DNA of 64,000 bases from JAMXLO01 sp963794185 (GCA_963794185.1 CAWCDM010000053.1:68929-132928); one strand, 5' to 3'. Positions 9,602 to 18,094 are shown, counted from the first letter of the stretch. The notes: generated by a model from the sequence alone, not told the origin. Program-made: numbers and translations.

Positions 9602-9949
9602 ATGAAGAAGCACAAGAACGACAATTTCGGCGAACGACTGTCCGCCGCGGCGGACGCGAAGGTTGCCACCCTGAAGCGGTTCCTGGCGCAGCCGGGGGCG
9701 GACAGTCCCATTGCCCTCGAACGACAGGCCGCACAGAAGGCGATCAGCGCCGCGCGCGACGACCGCAGCGCCGAACGCAATGCAGTCCGCGCGGCCGAGG
9801 CGGCACGGCGAGCCGACGAACAGAGGACCCGCGAAGTCGAGGCGGCAGCCCGTGTGGCTGCGGAGGCGGCCGCCGCCACTGCGCTGGCGGCCGAGCAGAA
9901 GGCGGCCCGCGACGCGCGCTACGCCGGCCGGGCCGCGCGCCGCCGCTAG
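9602..9949 (+). CDS. DUF6481 family small basic protein
   Basis: 115 residues, almost wholly predicted charged alpha-helix. Begins KKHKNDNFGERLSAAADAK, then KRFLAQPGADSP, followed by Ala/Arg/Glu-rich helical repeats ending RRR. This matches the DUF6481 pattern common in Alphaproteobacteria. No catalytic residues. Function unknown; a nucleic-acid-associated or coiled-coil role is only a guess. Confidence 0.7.
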   Translation: MKKHKNDNFGERLSAAADAKVATLKRFLAQPGADSPIALERQAAQKAISAARDDRSAERNAVRAAEAARRADEQRTREVEAAARVAAEAAAATALAAEQKAARDARYAGRAARRR

Positions 9950-9982
9950 ATGGGATGCTGTCCCGTGGCGACGGCCAGGATG

Positions 9983-10283
9983 TCATGCCGCGGCCTCGAC
10001 CTCGGCGCCTATCCTCGCGCCACGTTCCCTGCGTGCCATGGCCCCGGCGTGCCATGGCAAGGTCGTAGTTCGTCTGAATCGTCATCCAAAACTCAGCCGA
10101 AGTGCCGAAGAACCTGCTGAGCCGGAGCGCCGTGTCGGGCGTGATGGATCGCTCACCTCGAACGATTTCGTGCAAGCGCTGCGGTGGCGCGCGGAGTTTC
10201 AGCGCCGCGGCGGCGGGAGAGATGCCGCGCGCCTTGAGTTCCTCGTGCAGCGTTACGCCCGGATGGATTTCGTGGAACTGCAT
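9983..10283 (-). pseudogene. higA: HigA-type antitoxin, C-terminus frameshifted by a tandem duplication
   Basis: Starts at 10283 with MQFHEIHPGVTLHEELKARG, followed by the HTH core (SPAAAALKLRAPPQRLHEIVRGERS) and SAEFWMTIQTNYDLAMARR, all typical of HigA antitoxins. A 12-base word (10031-10042) is repeated 16 bp later (10047-10058). Deleting one 16-bp unit restores the normal ending MARRERGARIGAEVEAAA and a stop at 9983-9985; with the duplication the frame runs on to 9744. The DNA-binding part is intact, so a longer protein could still repress. It is preceded by higB at the usual small gap. Confidence 0.75.
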
Positions 10284-10293
10284 CCGCGGCCCC

Positions 10294-10516
10294 TCAATGG
10301 TAGTCGATGATTTCAACGTCATGCGCATCACCCCGCCGGAAGCCGAAGACCAGGCGCCATGGACCATTGATGGTCATGGCCCAATGACCCGATCGATCGC
10401 CGCCCGGCCTGTGCAGTCCGATGCTGCGCAAGCGACCCAGATCGTCCAGCGTCTTCGCTGCGTCCAGTTGGCCTCGGTCAGCGCACGATCAAGGATGGAG
10501 TGGTCACGGTAGCTCA
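10294..10516 (-). pseudogene. higB: HigB (RelE-like) toxin, N-terminus disrupted
   Basis: The C-terminal half LDAAKTLDDLGRL, HWAMTINGPWRLVFGF and DAHDVEIIDYH is characteristic of HigB ribosome-dependent mRNA interferases. It ends in TGA at 10294-10296, 10 bp before higA. Upstream the frame hits a stop after SCADRGQ, and the neighbouring frame (ILDRALTEAN) supplies what looks like the preceding helix, so an indel lies near 10465. No convincing start codon or full N-terminus was found before the next gene at 10525. The toxin is probably inactive. Confidence 0.65.
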
Positions 10517-10524
10517 GCCATTTC

Positions 10525-11043
10525 TTACGACCCACCCCACAGCACCCGTTCCGCGCCGACCGGATCGCGCTCGATCATCTCCAGCACATTTCGTGCAATC
10601 GGATCCGGCTCATTGCGGTGCCGTTCCCAGTTTTGCAGCACATCGAGGCTGATCCGATATCGCGCGGCAAACTGCTCCTGACTTTTCCCAAGCCGCTCCC
10701 GCAGCGTCTTCACGTCGATGGCTCGCCCGCGCAATGCAGCCACCCGCGCCGTCAGCCCCGCCGCGTGCAAGTCGGTGCGCAACTGCTCAGCGTCTTCCAC
10801 CTTTGGCACATGCAGATAATTGCTGCCCTCGGCCAGAACCGTTTCGATCGCACGCTTGGCCTTCAGCAACGGCACATGTCGCCGCACCAATGCCTCGATC
10901 GCGGCGATGCTGTTAACCCCCCGGGCCTCAGGATCCGTCCGGAGGTTCAGGATGAAGGGTGAACCGGATTGGACGAGGTCTCGCACCTTTCCGCCTGCCT
11001 GATGTGCGAACCGCTCCTTCCAGGACAAGTTGCTCATAGCCAA
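10525..11043 (-). CDS. HTH (XRE-type) protein, possible antitoxin or regulator
   Basis: 172 residues. The C-terminal third (about residues 108-165) is a helix-turn-helix of the type seen in HigA-2/MqsA-like regulators: LRERLGKSQEQFAARYRISL, then LQNWERHRNEPDP and the closing LEMIERDP. The N-terminal two thirds is mixed alpha/beta with no recognised family. Its first 116 bp overlap the 3' end of the upstream gene (10928-11290) in another frame. The overlap and size suggest a two-gene unit, perhaps toxin-antitoxin, but this is inference. Confidence 0.65.
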   Translation of the reverse strand: MAMSNLSWKERFAHQAGGKVRDLVQSGSPFILNLRTDPEARGVNSIAAIEALVRRHVPLLKAKRAIETVLAEGSNYLHVPKVEDAEQLRTDLHAAGLTARVAALRGRAIDVKTLRERLGKSQEQFAARYRISLDVLQNWERHRNEPDPIARNVLEMIERDPVGAERVLWGGS

Positions 11044-11290
11044 ACTCCGCCAGAAATGCCTGCCCGATCACCTGGAGATTTGCCATGCCGGTGGCATTGA
11101 CGGCCAGCGGCAAGCCCGCCGCGCCATTGGTATGGACACGACCTATGCGCGGCACCGCGCCCGAAACGTGCTGCTCAGGTTCCCCCATAACCAGCAAGTC
11201 GCCAGCCGACGTCACGATCCGCATCGTGGCAACCTCTCCCTCGGATAGGCCTACCTCCAATACGAAGCGGATCTCAGGCCGCCGCCACAT
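10928..11290 (-). CDS. Hypothetical 120-residue protein upstream of the HTH gene
   Basis: Open frame MWRRPEIRFVLEVGLSEGEV and onward to PEPPDGS. It contains GQAFLAEFGYEQLVLEG, after which the frame overlaps the HTH gene. No family recognised. The last ~35 residues are Arg/Pro/Gly-rich and lie inside the HTH gene, so the natural C-terminus may be earlier and the overlap may result from an indel. Its position directly before an HTH regulator fits a regulated partner gene. Confidence 0.4.
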   Translation of the reverse strand: MWRRPEIRFVLEVGLSEGEVATMRIVTSAGDLLVMGEPEQHVSGAVPRIGRVHTNGAAGLPLAVNATGMANLQVIGQAFLAEFGYEQLVLEGAVRTSGRRKGARPRPIRFTLHPEPPDGS

Positions 11291-11683
11291 TGGTATCAGC
11301 TACGCTTCTCGCGAACCAAATACAAAGGTCGGTGCAGTCCCGGGCGGTACCGCTGCAGGCGGCCGGTTGCATTGGGTCGTCCGATGCCCACTTGGAACCT
11401 TCCATGAATGAAGGCCGACAAACCCCGCATGACCTTATCCCTACCCGAACCGCTGGCCTCCACAGATGCCACCGCCGTCCCCGCGGCGCAGCCTACCCAG
11501 GGAGTCGAGCCGAGAATGCGCCTTCATGTCGATAGAACCCCATGCCAAATGGAACACGAAGCCCGCCATTGGGGCGCAGCCGTCCCAACCACCCACTTCG
11601 CCGCCGCCCGCCGACGGCCGAGTTGTCAGCCCGCCGCCGGCCGCCCTACTCTGCCGGCCGAACGCTGAAGGCATAGACCCACC
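11291..11683. other. Gene-free stretch before the glutathione reductase
   Basis: About 390 bp with no recognisable coding sequence on either strand; the open frames present give Pro/Arg/Ala-rich products with no domain. It should contain the promoters for the divergent gor (plus strand) and hypothetical/HTH (minus strand) genes. Confidence 0.4.
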
Positions 11684-13051
11684 ATGGACTTCGACCTGTT
11701 CGTGATCGGCGGCGGCTCCGCGGGGGTGCGCTGTGCGCGCATCGCCGCCGGGCATGGCGCGCGCGTCGGCATCGCCGAGGAACGCTTCTGGGGCGGCACC
11801 TGCGTCAATGTCGGCTGCGTGCCGAAGAAGCTGCTGGTGCAGGCCGGCGAATACGGCGCCTGGGCGGACGACGCTGCCGGCTTCGGCTGGAAAATCAAGA
11901 AAGGCCCGCATGACTGGACGAAGCTGATCGCGGCGAAGGACAAGGAGATCGGCCGACTCAACGCCATATACCGACGCCTGCTCGACACCGCCGGCGCCAG
12001 CGTCTTCGACGCGCGCGCCACCCTCATCGATCCGCACACGCTCGACGTCGGCGGCAAGCGCGTCACCGCGCAGCACATCGTCATCGCGACCGGCGGCCAT
12101 CCGGAGCGCCTGCCGATACCCGGCGCGGAGCTCGGCATCATCTCGGACGCCGCATTCTATCTGCCGCACATGCCGAATCGGGTGGCGATCATCGGCAGCG
12201 GCTACATCGCGATCGAGTTCGCCGGCATCTTCGCCAGCCTCGGCGCGCAGGTCGAGATGGTGTATCGTCAGCCGCTGCCGCTGCGCGGCTTCGATCACGA
12301 CCTGCGCGAATCGATGGTCGAGGCGCTCCACGCACAGGGGATCGTGCTGCATCCTGGCATCCTCCCCACCAGGATCGAGGCCGACGGCGCCGAACGCATC
12401 CTGAGCTTCGGCAAAGATCAGACGATACGCACCGATCTGGTGTTCTTCGCGACCGGCCGCACGCCGGCGACGCAGGGGCTCGGGCTGGACCGCGCGGGCG
12501 TGACGACAGACGACACGGGCGCGGTGGTGATCGATCAGCATCTGCGCACCAGCCGGCACCACATCTACGCCATGGGCGACGTGACCAATCGGCTGAACCT
12601 GACCCCGGTCGCCATCGCCGAGGGCCATGCGCTGGCCGATACGCTGTTCGGCAAGCACCCGCGCGCGATTTCACTGCGGAATGTGGCCACCGCGGTGTTC
12701 TCCACGCCGCCTGTCGCCACGGTGGGCCTGACCGAGGAACAGGCGGCCGCGCACGGCCCGGTGGATGTGTATGTGAGCAGGTTCACGCCGATGCGCCACA
12801 CTCTGACGGGCCGCGCGCGCCGGAGCATGTTGAAGCTGGTGGTGGATCAGGCGACGCAGAAGGTGGTGGGCGCGCACATGCTCGGCGAGGATGCGCCGGA
12901 GATCATGCAGGGATTGGCCATCGCCATCGTGATGGGCGCCACCAAGGCCGACTTCGACCGCACCATCGGCATTCATCCCACGGCGGCGGAGGAGTTTGTC
13001 ACGTTGCGCACGCGGACGCGGGTGGCTGGCGTGGCGCAGGCGGCGGAGTAG
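11684..13051 (+). CDS. gor: Glutathione-disulfide reductase
   Basis: 455 residues, full length for the family. FAD-binding GGGSAGVRCARIAA at residues 9-22, redox disulfide in GGTCVNVGCVPKK (Cys about 42 and 47), second dinucleotide fold IIGSGYIAIEFAGIFASLG near 170, FAD-phosphate ATG and GD motifs (YAMGDVTNRLNLTPVA), and the C-terminal dimer-interface motif with the catalytic His in TIGIHPTAAEE. A cytosolic NADPH-dependent flavoenzyme that regenerates GSH. The CVNVGCVPKK form separates it from lipoamide dehydrogenase (CLNxGCxPSK). No accessory genes adjacent. Confidence 0.93.
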   Translation: MDFDLFVIGGGSAGVRCARIAAGHGARVGIAEERFWGGTCVNVGCVPKKLLVQAGEYGAWADDAAGFGWKIKKGPHDWTKLIAAKDKEIGRLNAIYRRLLDTAGASVFDARATLIDPHTLDVGGKRVTAQHIVIATGGHPERLPIPGAELGIISDAAFYLPHMPNRVAIIGSGYIAIEFAGIFASLGAQVEMVYRQPLPLRGFDHDLRESMVEALHAQGIVLHPGILPTRIEADGAERILSFGKDQTIRTDLVFFATGRTPATQGLGLDRAGVTTDDTGAVVIDQHLRTSRHHIYAMGDVTNRLNLTPVAIAEGHALADTLFGKHPRAISLRNVATAVFSTPPVATVGLTEEQAAAHGPVDVYVSRFTPMRHTLTGRARRSMLKLVVDQATQKVVGAHMLGEDAPEIMQGLAIAIVMGATKADFDRTIGIHPTAAEEFVTLRTRTRVAGVAQAAE

Positions 13052-13054
13052 CGT

Positions 13055-13466
13055 TCAGGCGGCAGCCCAGTTCTCTGTCTTCAACCGCGGCACACGGACG
13101 AACTCGCGCAGGTTGGCTGTGACCAGTACCGCATCGCGCCGACGCGCCTGCGCCGCGGTCAGTACATCGTAAGGTCCGATGGGCCTCCCCGCGCGTTCGA
13201 GCGTTGCACGGATGTCGCCTGCTTCCTCGGCATCGTCGGGCTCGAAGGGCAGCACGCCGATCGGTCCCGCCAGGAATTCGGCGATGCGGCGACCGCTGCG
13301 ATGCGGATTGCCGCTCTTTGCCGCGCCGTAGCGAAGTTCAAACAGGACGATGACCAGGGATCGTGACAACCTCGCCGTCGCCCAGGGCTAGGCCCAGACG
13401 TGCCCGTAGTGCCGTGCTGCTGTTGTTCATCAGTGCGATGACGGCGTTGGTGTCGAAGCAGATCAC
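13055..13466 (-). pseudogene. vapC: VapC-type PIN-domain toxin, frameshifted
   Basis: GTG at 13466 overlaps the vapB stop and starts VICFDTNAVIALMNN, the first PIN acidic residue being the Asp of FDTN. The C-terminal part in another frame (to 13055) continues LVIVLFELRYGAAKS with the conserved Glu, PYDVLTAAQARRR with the second Asp, and VLVTANLREFVRV. A single indel near 13357-13366 separates the halves. If real, the toxin is dead and vapB is orphaned; if a sequence error, this is an intact ribonuclease toxin of normal length (about 136 residues). Confidence 0.75.
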
Positions 13467-13714
13467 TCGTCGAAGATCTCGCGGGGTGGTGGCATTGGCG
13501 GCTGCTCACGCCCCTCCGGCATGAACACCTCGTCGCCATAGGCATCGAGCCTGTCGAACCAGGCCTGCAGGTCGGTCTCGATCGGCTCCAGCAGCACGCC
13601 ACGGCCGACGCGGCGCACCCGCACCTCTTTGCCGGGGAGGCGGAACTCCTTGGGCAGCCGCACGGCCTGGCTGCGGCCGTGGGTGAACAGCTTTGCGGTG
13701 CGGGTCTCGGCCAT
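13463..13714 (-). CDS. vapB: VapB-type antitoxin
   Basis: 83 residues starting MAETRTAKLFTHGRSQAVRL at 13714. The N-terminus is an AbrB/MraZ-like swapped-hairpin DNA-binding domain (RSQAVRLPKEFRLPGKEVRVRR), and the C-terminal half (WFDRLDAYGDEVF and the acidic DE end) is the toxin-binding tail. The stop TGA overlaps the GTG of vapC by two bases, the typical vapBC arrangement. The AT-rich 13740-13775 upstream, with repeated ATATATG/ATATAT words, is a plausible promoter/operator. Confidence 0.85.
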   Translation of the reverse strand: MAETRTAKLFTHGRSQAVRLPKEFRLPGKEVRVRRVGRGVLLEPIETDLQAWFDRLDAYGDEVFMPEGREQPPMPPPREIFDE

Positions 13715-13981
13715 GGCGCTATGTTCTCCAACGCAGCCTGCCATGATATATGCCAATGATATATACCAATCAGTCTCCCTCGGTGCGCGCGGGAAGCGAA
13801 GTCGTTGTCGCAGCCTTGGTTGCGGTGCCGCACCCTTCAGCGGTGATGGAGCCTGGGTCGCCCGCGCATGCCCTCGATGATCCAGTGCCGGCTTGATCTT
13901 GCCGCGCGTGGGGCGCCGCATTCGGCGAACGGATCGAGCAGGCGCGCGCTACAGTGTCGATTGAGGACGCAGGAGACCGAA

Positions 13982-14206
13982 GTGAGTGACGAACCGACCA
14001 CCGATCGCGCCTATATCGGTCACACGTTGGAGCGCCTCATCACCGAAGTCGCGACCCCGCGAGACGACATGACAGTGCTGACTGCTATCGTCCACCGAAT
14101 GGACAACAGTCAGGGCCGCATCCTGGGAGAACTGCGGGCCATGCACCGGCAGCACGGACGGCTGGCGCATCGTGTCGAGGGACTCGAGCGCGCGGCCCAC
14201 CCCTGA
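13982..14206 (+). CDS. Small helical hypothetical protein
   Basis: 74 residues from GTG 13982 (VSDEPTTDRAYIGHTLERLI). The rest (DDMTVLTAIVHRMDNSQGRI, then LRAMHRQHGRLAHRVEGLER) has heptad-like spacing and probably forms a coiled coil. No known family. It sits alone between divergently oriented toxin-antitoxin type genes. An ATG upstream at 13868 would give a longer product but adds only low-information sequence. Confidence 0.45.
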   Translation: MSDEPTTDRAYIGHTLERLITEVATPRDDMTVLTAIVHRMDNSQGRILGELRAMHRQHGRLAHRVEGLERAAHP

Positions 14207-14516
14207 TCGCCGCTACGCCGCGCGCATCAGGCTGAAACGTCCGCCGCCGTCCGGGCTGGCGACCAGCCTCATCCGGCAGCTTCTGCACCGCCTTCCGCTT
14301 ATCGTTGATGACGCGATCGATGTCGGCATCCGACCAGCCTTCGGCGATCACTTTCGACCGCGCGAATTTGCGCGCCTTGGCAATCCAGTCATCCGGCTCG
14401 GCGGGCTCGATCGTGATGGTCACGCGCTGATCAGGCGCGACGCCCCGGCGCGCAAGTTCGGCCACGACCTCGCCCGCGGTGCTTTCGATGAATTCCGGTT
14501 GCGTCCGCTTCGCCAT
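14085..14516 (-). CDS. Putative antitoxin-like protein with aberrant read-through tail
   Basis: Residues 1-82 look like a small real protein: MAKRTQPEFIESTAGEVVAE, QRVTITIEPAEPDDW, then a basic/acidic helix SDADIDRVINDKRKAVQ. The length and acidic tail fit antitoxins of VapB/PIN partners, but no toxin follows. After about residue 83 the frame enters a duplicated piece of another gene (14208-14270; see the repeat at 14831-14886) and then reads antisense to the 13982-14206 gene, so the natural C-terminus has been lost. No firm family assignment. Confidence 0.45.
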   Translation of the reverse strand: MAKRTQPEFIESTAGEVVAELARRGVAPDQRVTITIEPAEPDDWIAKARKFARSKVIAEGWSDADIDRVINDKRKAVQKLPDEAGRQPGRRRTFQPDARGVAAIRGGPRARVPRHDAPAVRAAGAWPAVLPGCGPDCCPFGGR

Positions 14517-14630
14517 CGCGCCCTCATGGGTGGCCTGGTCGCTATCACATCATACCACAGACACGGGCGGATGGCGGGGCCTGGGCTCGCCACCACAGTC
14601 ATCAGGTTAAAGGCGCGGCGCAGAGAATTT

Positions 14631-14767
14631 CTCCCCCTCCCCTTGCGGGAGGGGGTTGGGGGGAGGGGGTCAGGCAGCACGACGTCAATTCAGGCGCTAA
14701 GTGCGATCGGCTGAACTTGTGCCGTTGCTACCCCTCCCCCAACCCCCTCCCGCAAGGGGAGGGGGAG
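14631..14767. repeat. Palindromic CTCCCC/GGGAGG repeat
   Basis: Left arm 14631-14669 and right arm 14731-14767 are inverted copies with about one gap, beginning CTCCCCCTCCCCTTGCGGGA. Weaker complementarity (GGCGCAGA) continues outside the arms. It lies between the antitoxin-like gene and the methyltransferase remnant. It is related in style but not identical in sequence to the repeat at 3564-3699. Confidence 0.8.
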
Positions 14768-14835
14768 TAAATCTGCGCCGCCCGGCCCGTATACTGACGC
14801 CTATGGTGAGATCCCCTGAACCCGCCCCGGCGCCG

Positions 14836-15482
14836 CTACGCCGCGCGCCGCAGGCTGAAACTTCCGCCGCCGTCCGGGCTGGCGACGAAGCCCATGCGCA
14901 GCAGCGCGCCGAGCACCGAGGCGATCTTCGGCCCGGCGCGGCGGCCCTGGCCGAAGCGCGCGGCGAGCGAAGCGGCATCGAGCGGCGCCGAGGCATTGGC
15001 GAGTGCTGCCATGACGGCGGCGGTCTGCGCCATGTCATCGGCTGGGAACAGCGGCTTCGGCCCGGTCGCGGTTGCGGCCTCCGGCGTGGTGTCGGCGCCG
15101 CCGACGAGATCGAGTTCCGCCTTCTGTGCCGGCGTGCCGAAGCGCGGGACCTGGTAGTCGGGACGCAGCCAGCGGACGATGCCGCGCGCCTCCTCCTGCG
15201 CGCGTTCTTTGTTCAGCGCGACGAGGCGGGCGAGGATGTCGTTGTCGGAGAGACTGGCCGGCCAGCCATAGGCGTCGGCCACCGCGGCATCGAGCCGGTC
15301 GTGCAGTTCCTTCAGGATCAGCACGAGGCCGTCGTCGAAGATGGGGGCGCCAGTCAGCGTTGCGCGATCGCAGCAGGACCGGTGCCCGCGCATAGCTTTT
15401 CCAGTACGTTGTAGAGGCCGGTCAGCGTGAGGCGAGGATGCTCCCCCAGCACGCGCCCGCGGGGAGTCCGGATCGACCAGAA
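14836..15482 (-). pseudogene. C-terminal remnant of a DNA methyltransferase (MmeI/type IIG-like)
   Basis: The frame ending at 14836 carries DGLVLILKELHDRLDAAVAD, ALNKERAQEEARGIVRWLRP and the closing GFVASPDGGGSFSLRRAA, which I associate with the C-terminal target-recognition/helical region of large class I SAM-dependent DNA methyltransferases. A preceding segment RLTLTGLYNVLEKL is in another frame (about 15405-15445), so there is an indel as well. Everything upstream, including all catalytic motifs, is missing; the remnant stops where IS66 sequence begins near 15480. The restriction-modification gene was probably destroyed by that insertion. Confidence 0.6.
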
Positions 15483-17040
15483 TGACGGAAATGTTGACAT
15501 TAAACAACGAGAAGTTGCAGTTTGGTATCTGCTCATCCCCGGTTCGCCGGAGCGTTTGGGGGCGGTTTGGCGCTGAGCTGACCATCGACAAAGAAATGAT
15601 TGACGCGGTCACGGGCGAACTGAATTCAAGCTTCGGGTGCCCCAGCTTCCCGACCTCAGCCAACTGAGCCACGCCGAGAAGGACGCGTTGATCCAAACGC
15701 TGTGGCAGCGGCTTGAGGCGGCCGAACAGCACATCGCGGAACTCAAAGCCAAGCTCGGCCACCCGCCGAAGACACCCGGCAATTCCAGCCTGCCACCATC
15801 GAAGGGACAGAAGCCGAACCAGGCGGAGAAGACCAAGCGCAACGGGCCGCGCCAGGGCAGTCTGGGTCGTAAGGGTGGCGGCCGGCCACTGGTCCATCGA
15901 TCCCGATGAGACAGTGATTGCCAAGGCGGCGGCCTGTGTGCATTGCCACGCGGCGTTGGGTGAAGCGGACCAGGTGCTGCACGGTCGCTACGATAAGATA
16001 GAGCTTCCAGTGGTTCGCCCCGTGGTGACCCGCGTGGAACGGTATGCCGGGCAATGCCCGCGCTGTGGCGGCGTCACGCTGGCGCCGGTGCCCGAGGGCA
16101 TGGAGGAAGGTTCGCCGTTCAGCGTCAACATCCTGGCGTTGGCGATCTACCTGCGCTTCAGCCACGCGATCAGCTATCGGCGTCTGACACAGCTGTTCCT
16201 CCAACTGTTTGCCTTGCAGATCAGCGAGGGCGCGCTGGATGCCATGTTCCGGCGCGCCAAGCCGTGCTTCGACAACGAGGTGACGGCTATCCTCGCTCGG
16301 CTGCGCCGTTCGCGGATCATCTGCTCCGACGAGACCACGGTGCGGATCGACGGACGCACCCACTGGAACTGGGTATTCCAGAACGATCAGGTGGTGATCC
16401 ACGTGATCCGCAATAGCCGTGCGGCCAGTGTTGTCGCCGAGGTGATGGCCGGCCATCGACCCAGCATCTGGGTGTCCGATCTCTACAGCGCCCAGCAGGG
16501 GCATGCCGATCTCTGGCAAGTCTGCCTGGCGCATCAATTACGTGATTGCCAGTACGCCATCGAGGCGGGAGACGCGATCTTCGCGCCGCGCATGAAGATG
16601 CTGTTGCTGCGTGCCGTGGTGCTGGCGCGGCGGCGCAAGCAACTGGCCGAGAGCACACGACGAACCTATCATGCGAGGTTGGATCGCGACCTGAACGCCA
16701 TCATGGTGCTGGCACCCACCAACCGCCACGGCAAGCGACTACGCAAACGTTACGGCAAGGTGCGCAGCCACTTATTCACCTTCCTCGAACATCCCGATGT
16801 CCCGCCCGACAACAACGGTAGCGAGCGAGAATTGCGGCCCACCGCCACCTACCGCAAGGTCACCGGCGGCTTCCGTTCGACTGGGGTGCCGACCTGTTCG
16901 CCACCATCCGATCCGTCGTCGGCACTGCGGCGCGACGCGGCATCAATGCATACCAGGCCATTCTCGCCATTCTGCGCGGCGGATCAGTGCTCAGGCGGGT
17001 TGAGCAGATACGCAGTTTGTGTCTCCCGTGCCTCGTCGGT
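15480..17040 (+). mobile_element. IS66-family insertion sequence, degraded
   Basis: Extent estimated from the end of the methyltransferase remnant and the end of transposase homology; terminal repeats were not resolved by eye. Only the large transposase (TnpC) is represented; no tnpA/tnpB accessory genes are seen. Lies directly upstream of the HNH nuclease gene and may supply readthrough transcription into it. Confidence 0.75.
15637..17040 (+). pseudogene. IS66-family transposase (TnpC), two frameshifts
   Basis: Begins at GTG 15637 (VPQLPDLSQLSHAEKDALIQ) with the N-terminal leucine-zipper-like region and the PGNSSLPPSKGQKPN linker. It shifts frame near 15890 and continues with the zinc-binding CVHCHAALGEAD and CPRCGG motifs, the DDE core ICSDETTVRIDG, SIWVSDLYSAQQGHAD and the Glu in NGSERELRPT. 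A second shift near 16882 leads to DWGADLFATIRSVVG and AYQAILAILRGG, the usual IS66 ending. The catalytic residues are all encoded but on separate frames, so the element is presumably immobile. Confidence 0.85.
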
Positions 17041-17076
17041 GTAAAGTGCGCTCATACAGCCTATAAGGAGGTTTCC

Positions 17077-18084
17077 TTGGCAAGCCTACCGGACAATCAA
17101 GTGAAGCTAAATTTGGTAAATCAGGCCCGCGAACTGAACAAACGTCTTAGTCCCCTGATTGCCGGCACATCGTTCCATTTTGGGAATACGTTTCGTCCAG
17201 AAGAGAATGATGGCGACGGATGGAGTGTGCAGTTGGCCACTGGACACTCCGGATTACCCAGCATTTCCTTAAAGCTCGATCGTTGGGCTGGAGACAGCGA
17301 GCGGTGTTTTTGGTTCGGTTTTGAGGCGTCAACCTCGAAGCCGATCGATGCAATCATGAAGATTTGTCCGCTCGACCTCACGCCAAGCCGCACCGTTTTG
17401 GACAGTGGTTTACGCAGCCGGAATGGCTATTATTGCTTCAGAACACCCTTGTCGGAAAAAGAGGGCAGTCGGCCAGTTCTAGAAAACTATCTCGACGACA
17501 AAGAGTTCTACTTCGGCATATATGACCTGGAAAGCCCTAGCAGCGCGCCCGAACTTGACTATGATCGGGCGCGAGACTTTTTCACAAGAGTGTTCAGACC
17601 GCGACTCCTTCCGACAGAGGCCGATGCCAAACTGTTCAACCCGAAGAGCATTCCCGACGCCTGCGAGCGGGCCATGCAAGCCATCAAGGTCAGGCGGGGA
17701 CAGCAGAAATTTAGGGATAAACTCCTCGACGCATACGGGCGACGATGCGCCGTCAGTGGCTGCAATGTCGTGGACGTGCTGGAGGCGGCCCACGTTACGC
17801 CATTTCTTGGCGAAAAGACGAACCACATCACTAACGGCCTGTTGCTGCGAGCCGATTTGCACACACTGCTTGATTGCGGATCGCTGGCCGTTCATCCCCG
17901 AACGCGCCGAGTCATCCTTGCCAAAGAACTGCAAGGCTCTCTGGACTACAAAGACCTGCACGATCGACCACTGCGCGCTCCGGAGCCAACCTCAAAAGGC
18001 CCGACCGCCACGGTACTACAGGAGGCGATACGGCAAAGATGTTCGTGGTTATTATTGGATGAGCCCTATCCCGCCGATCATTAA
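17077..18084 (+). CDS. HNH endonuclease (HNH_2-type) with uncharacterised N-terminal domain
   Basis: 335 residues from TTG 17077, which follows AAGGAGG (17065-17071) at ideal distance. The C-terminal ~110 residues form an HNH_2-like nuclease: FRDKLLDAYGRRCAVSGCNV, VLEAAHVTPF (AAH), NGLLLRADLHTLLDCG. The N-terminal ~200 residues are unrecognised. GC content is visibly lower than in neighbours, and the gene is wedged between an IS66 and an IS701 element next to a ruined DNA methyltransferase, which suggests horizontal acquisition and a restriction or anti-phage role. The role is inference; nuclease chemistry is supported by the motif. Confidence 0.75.
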   Translation: MASLPDNQVKLNLVNQARELNKRLSPLIAGTSFHFGNTFRPEENDGDGWSVQLATGHSGLPSISLKLDRWAGDSERCFWFGFEASTSKPIDAIMKICPLDLTPSRTVLDSGLRSRNGYYCFRTPLSEKEGSRPVLENYLDDKEFYFGIYDLESPSSAPELDYDRARDFFTRVFRPRLLPTEADAKLFNPKSIPDACERAMQAIKVRRGQQKFRDKLLDAYGRRCAVSGCNVVDVLEAAHVTPFLGEKTNHITNGLLLRADLHTLLDCGSLAVHPRTRRVILAKELQGSLDYKDLHDRPLRAPEPTSKGPTATVLQEAIRQRCSWLLLDEPYPADH

Positions 18085-18094
18085 CTGGACGGGG

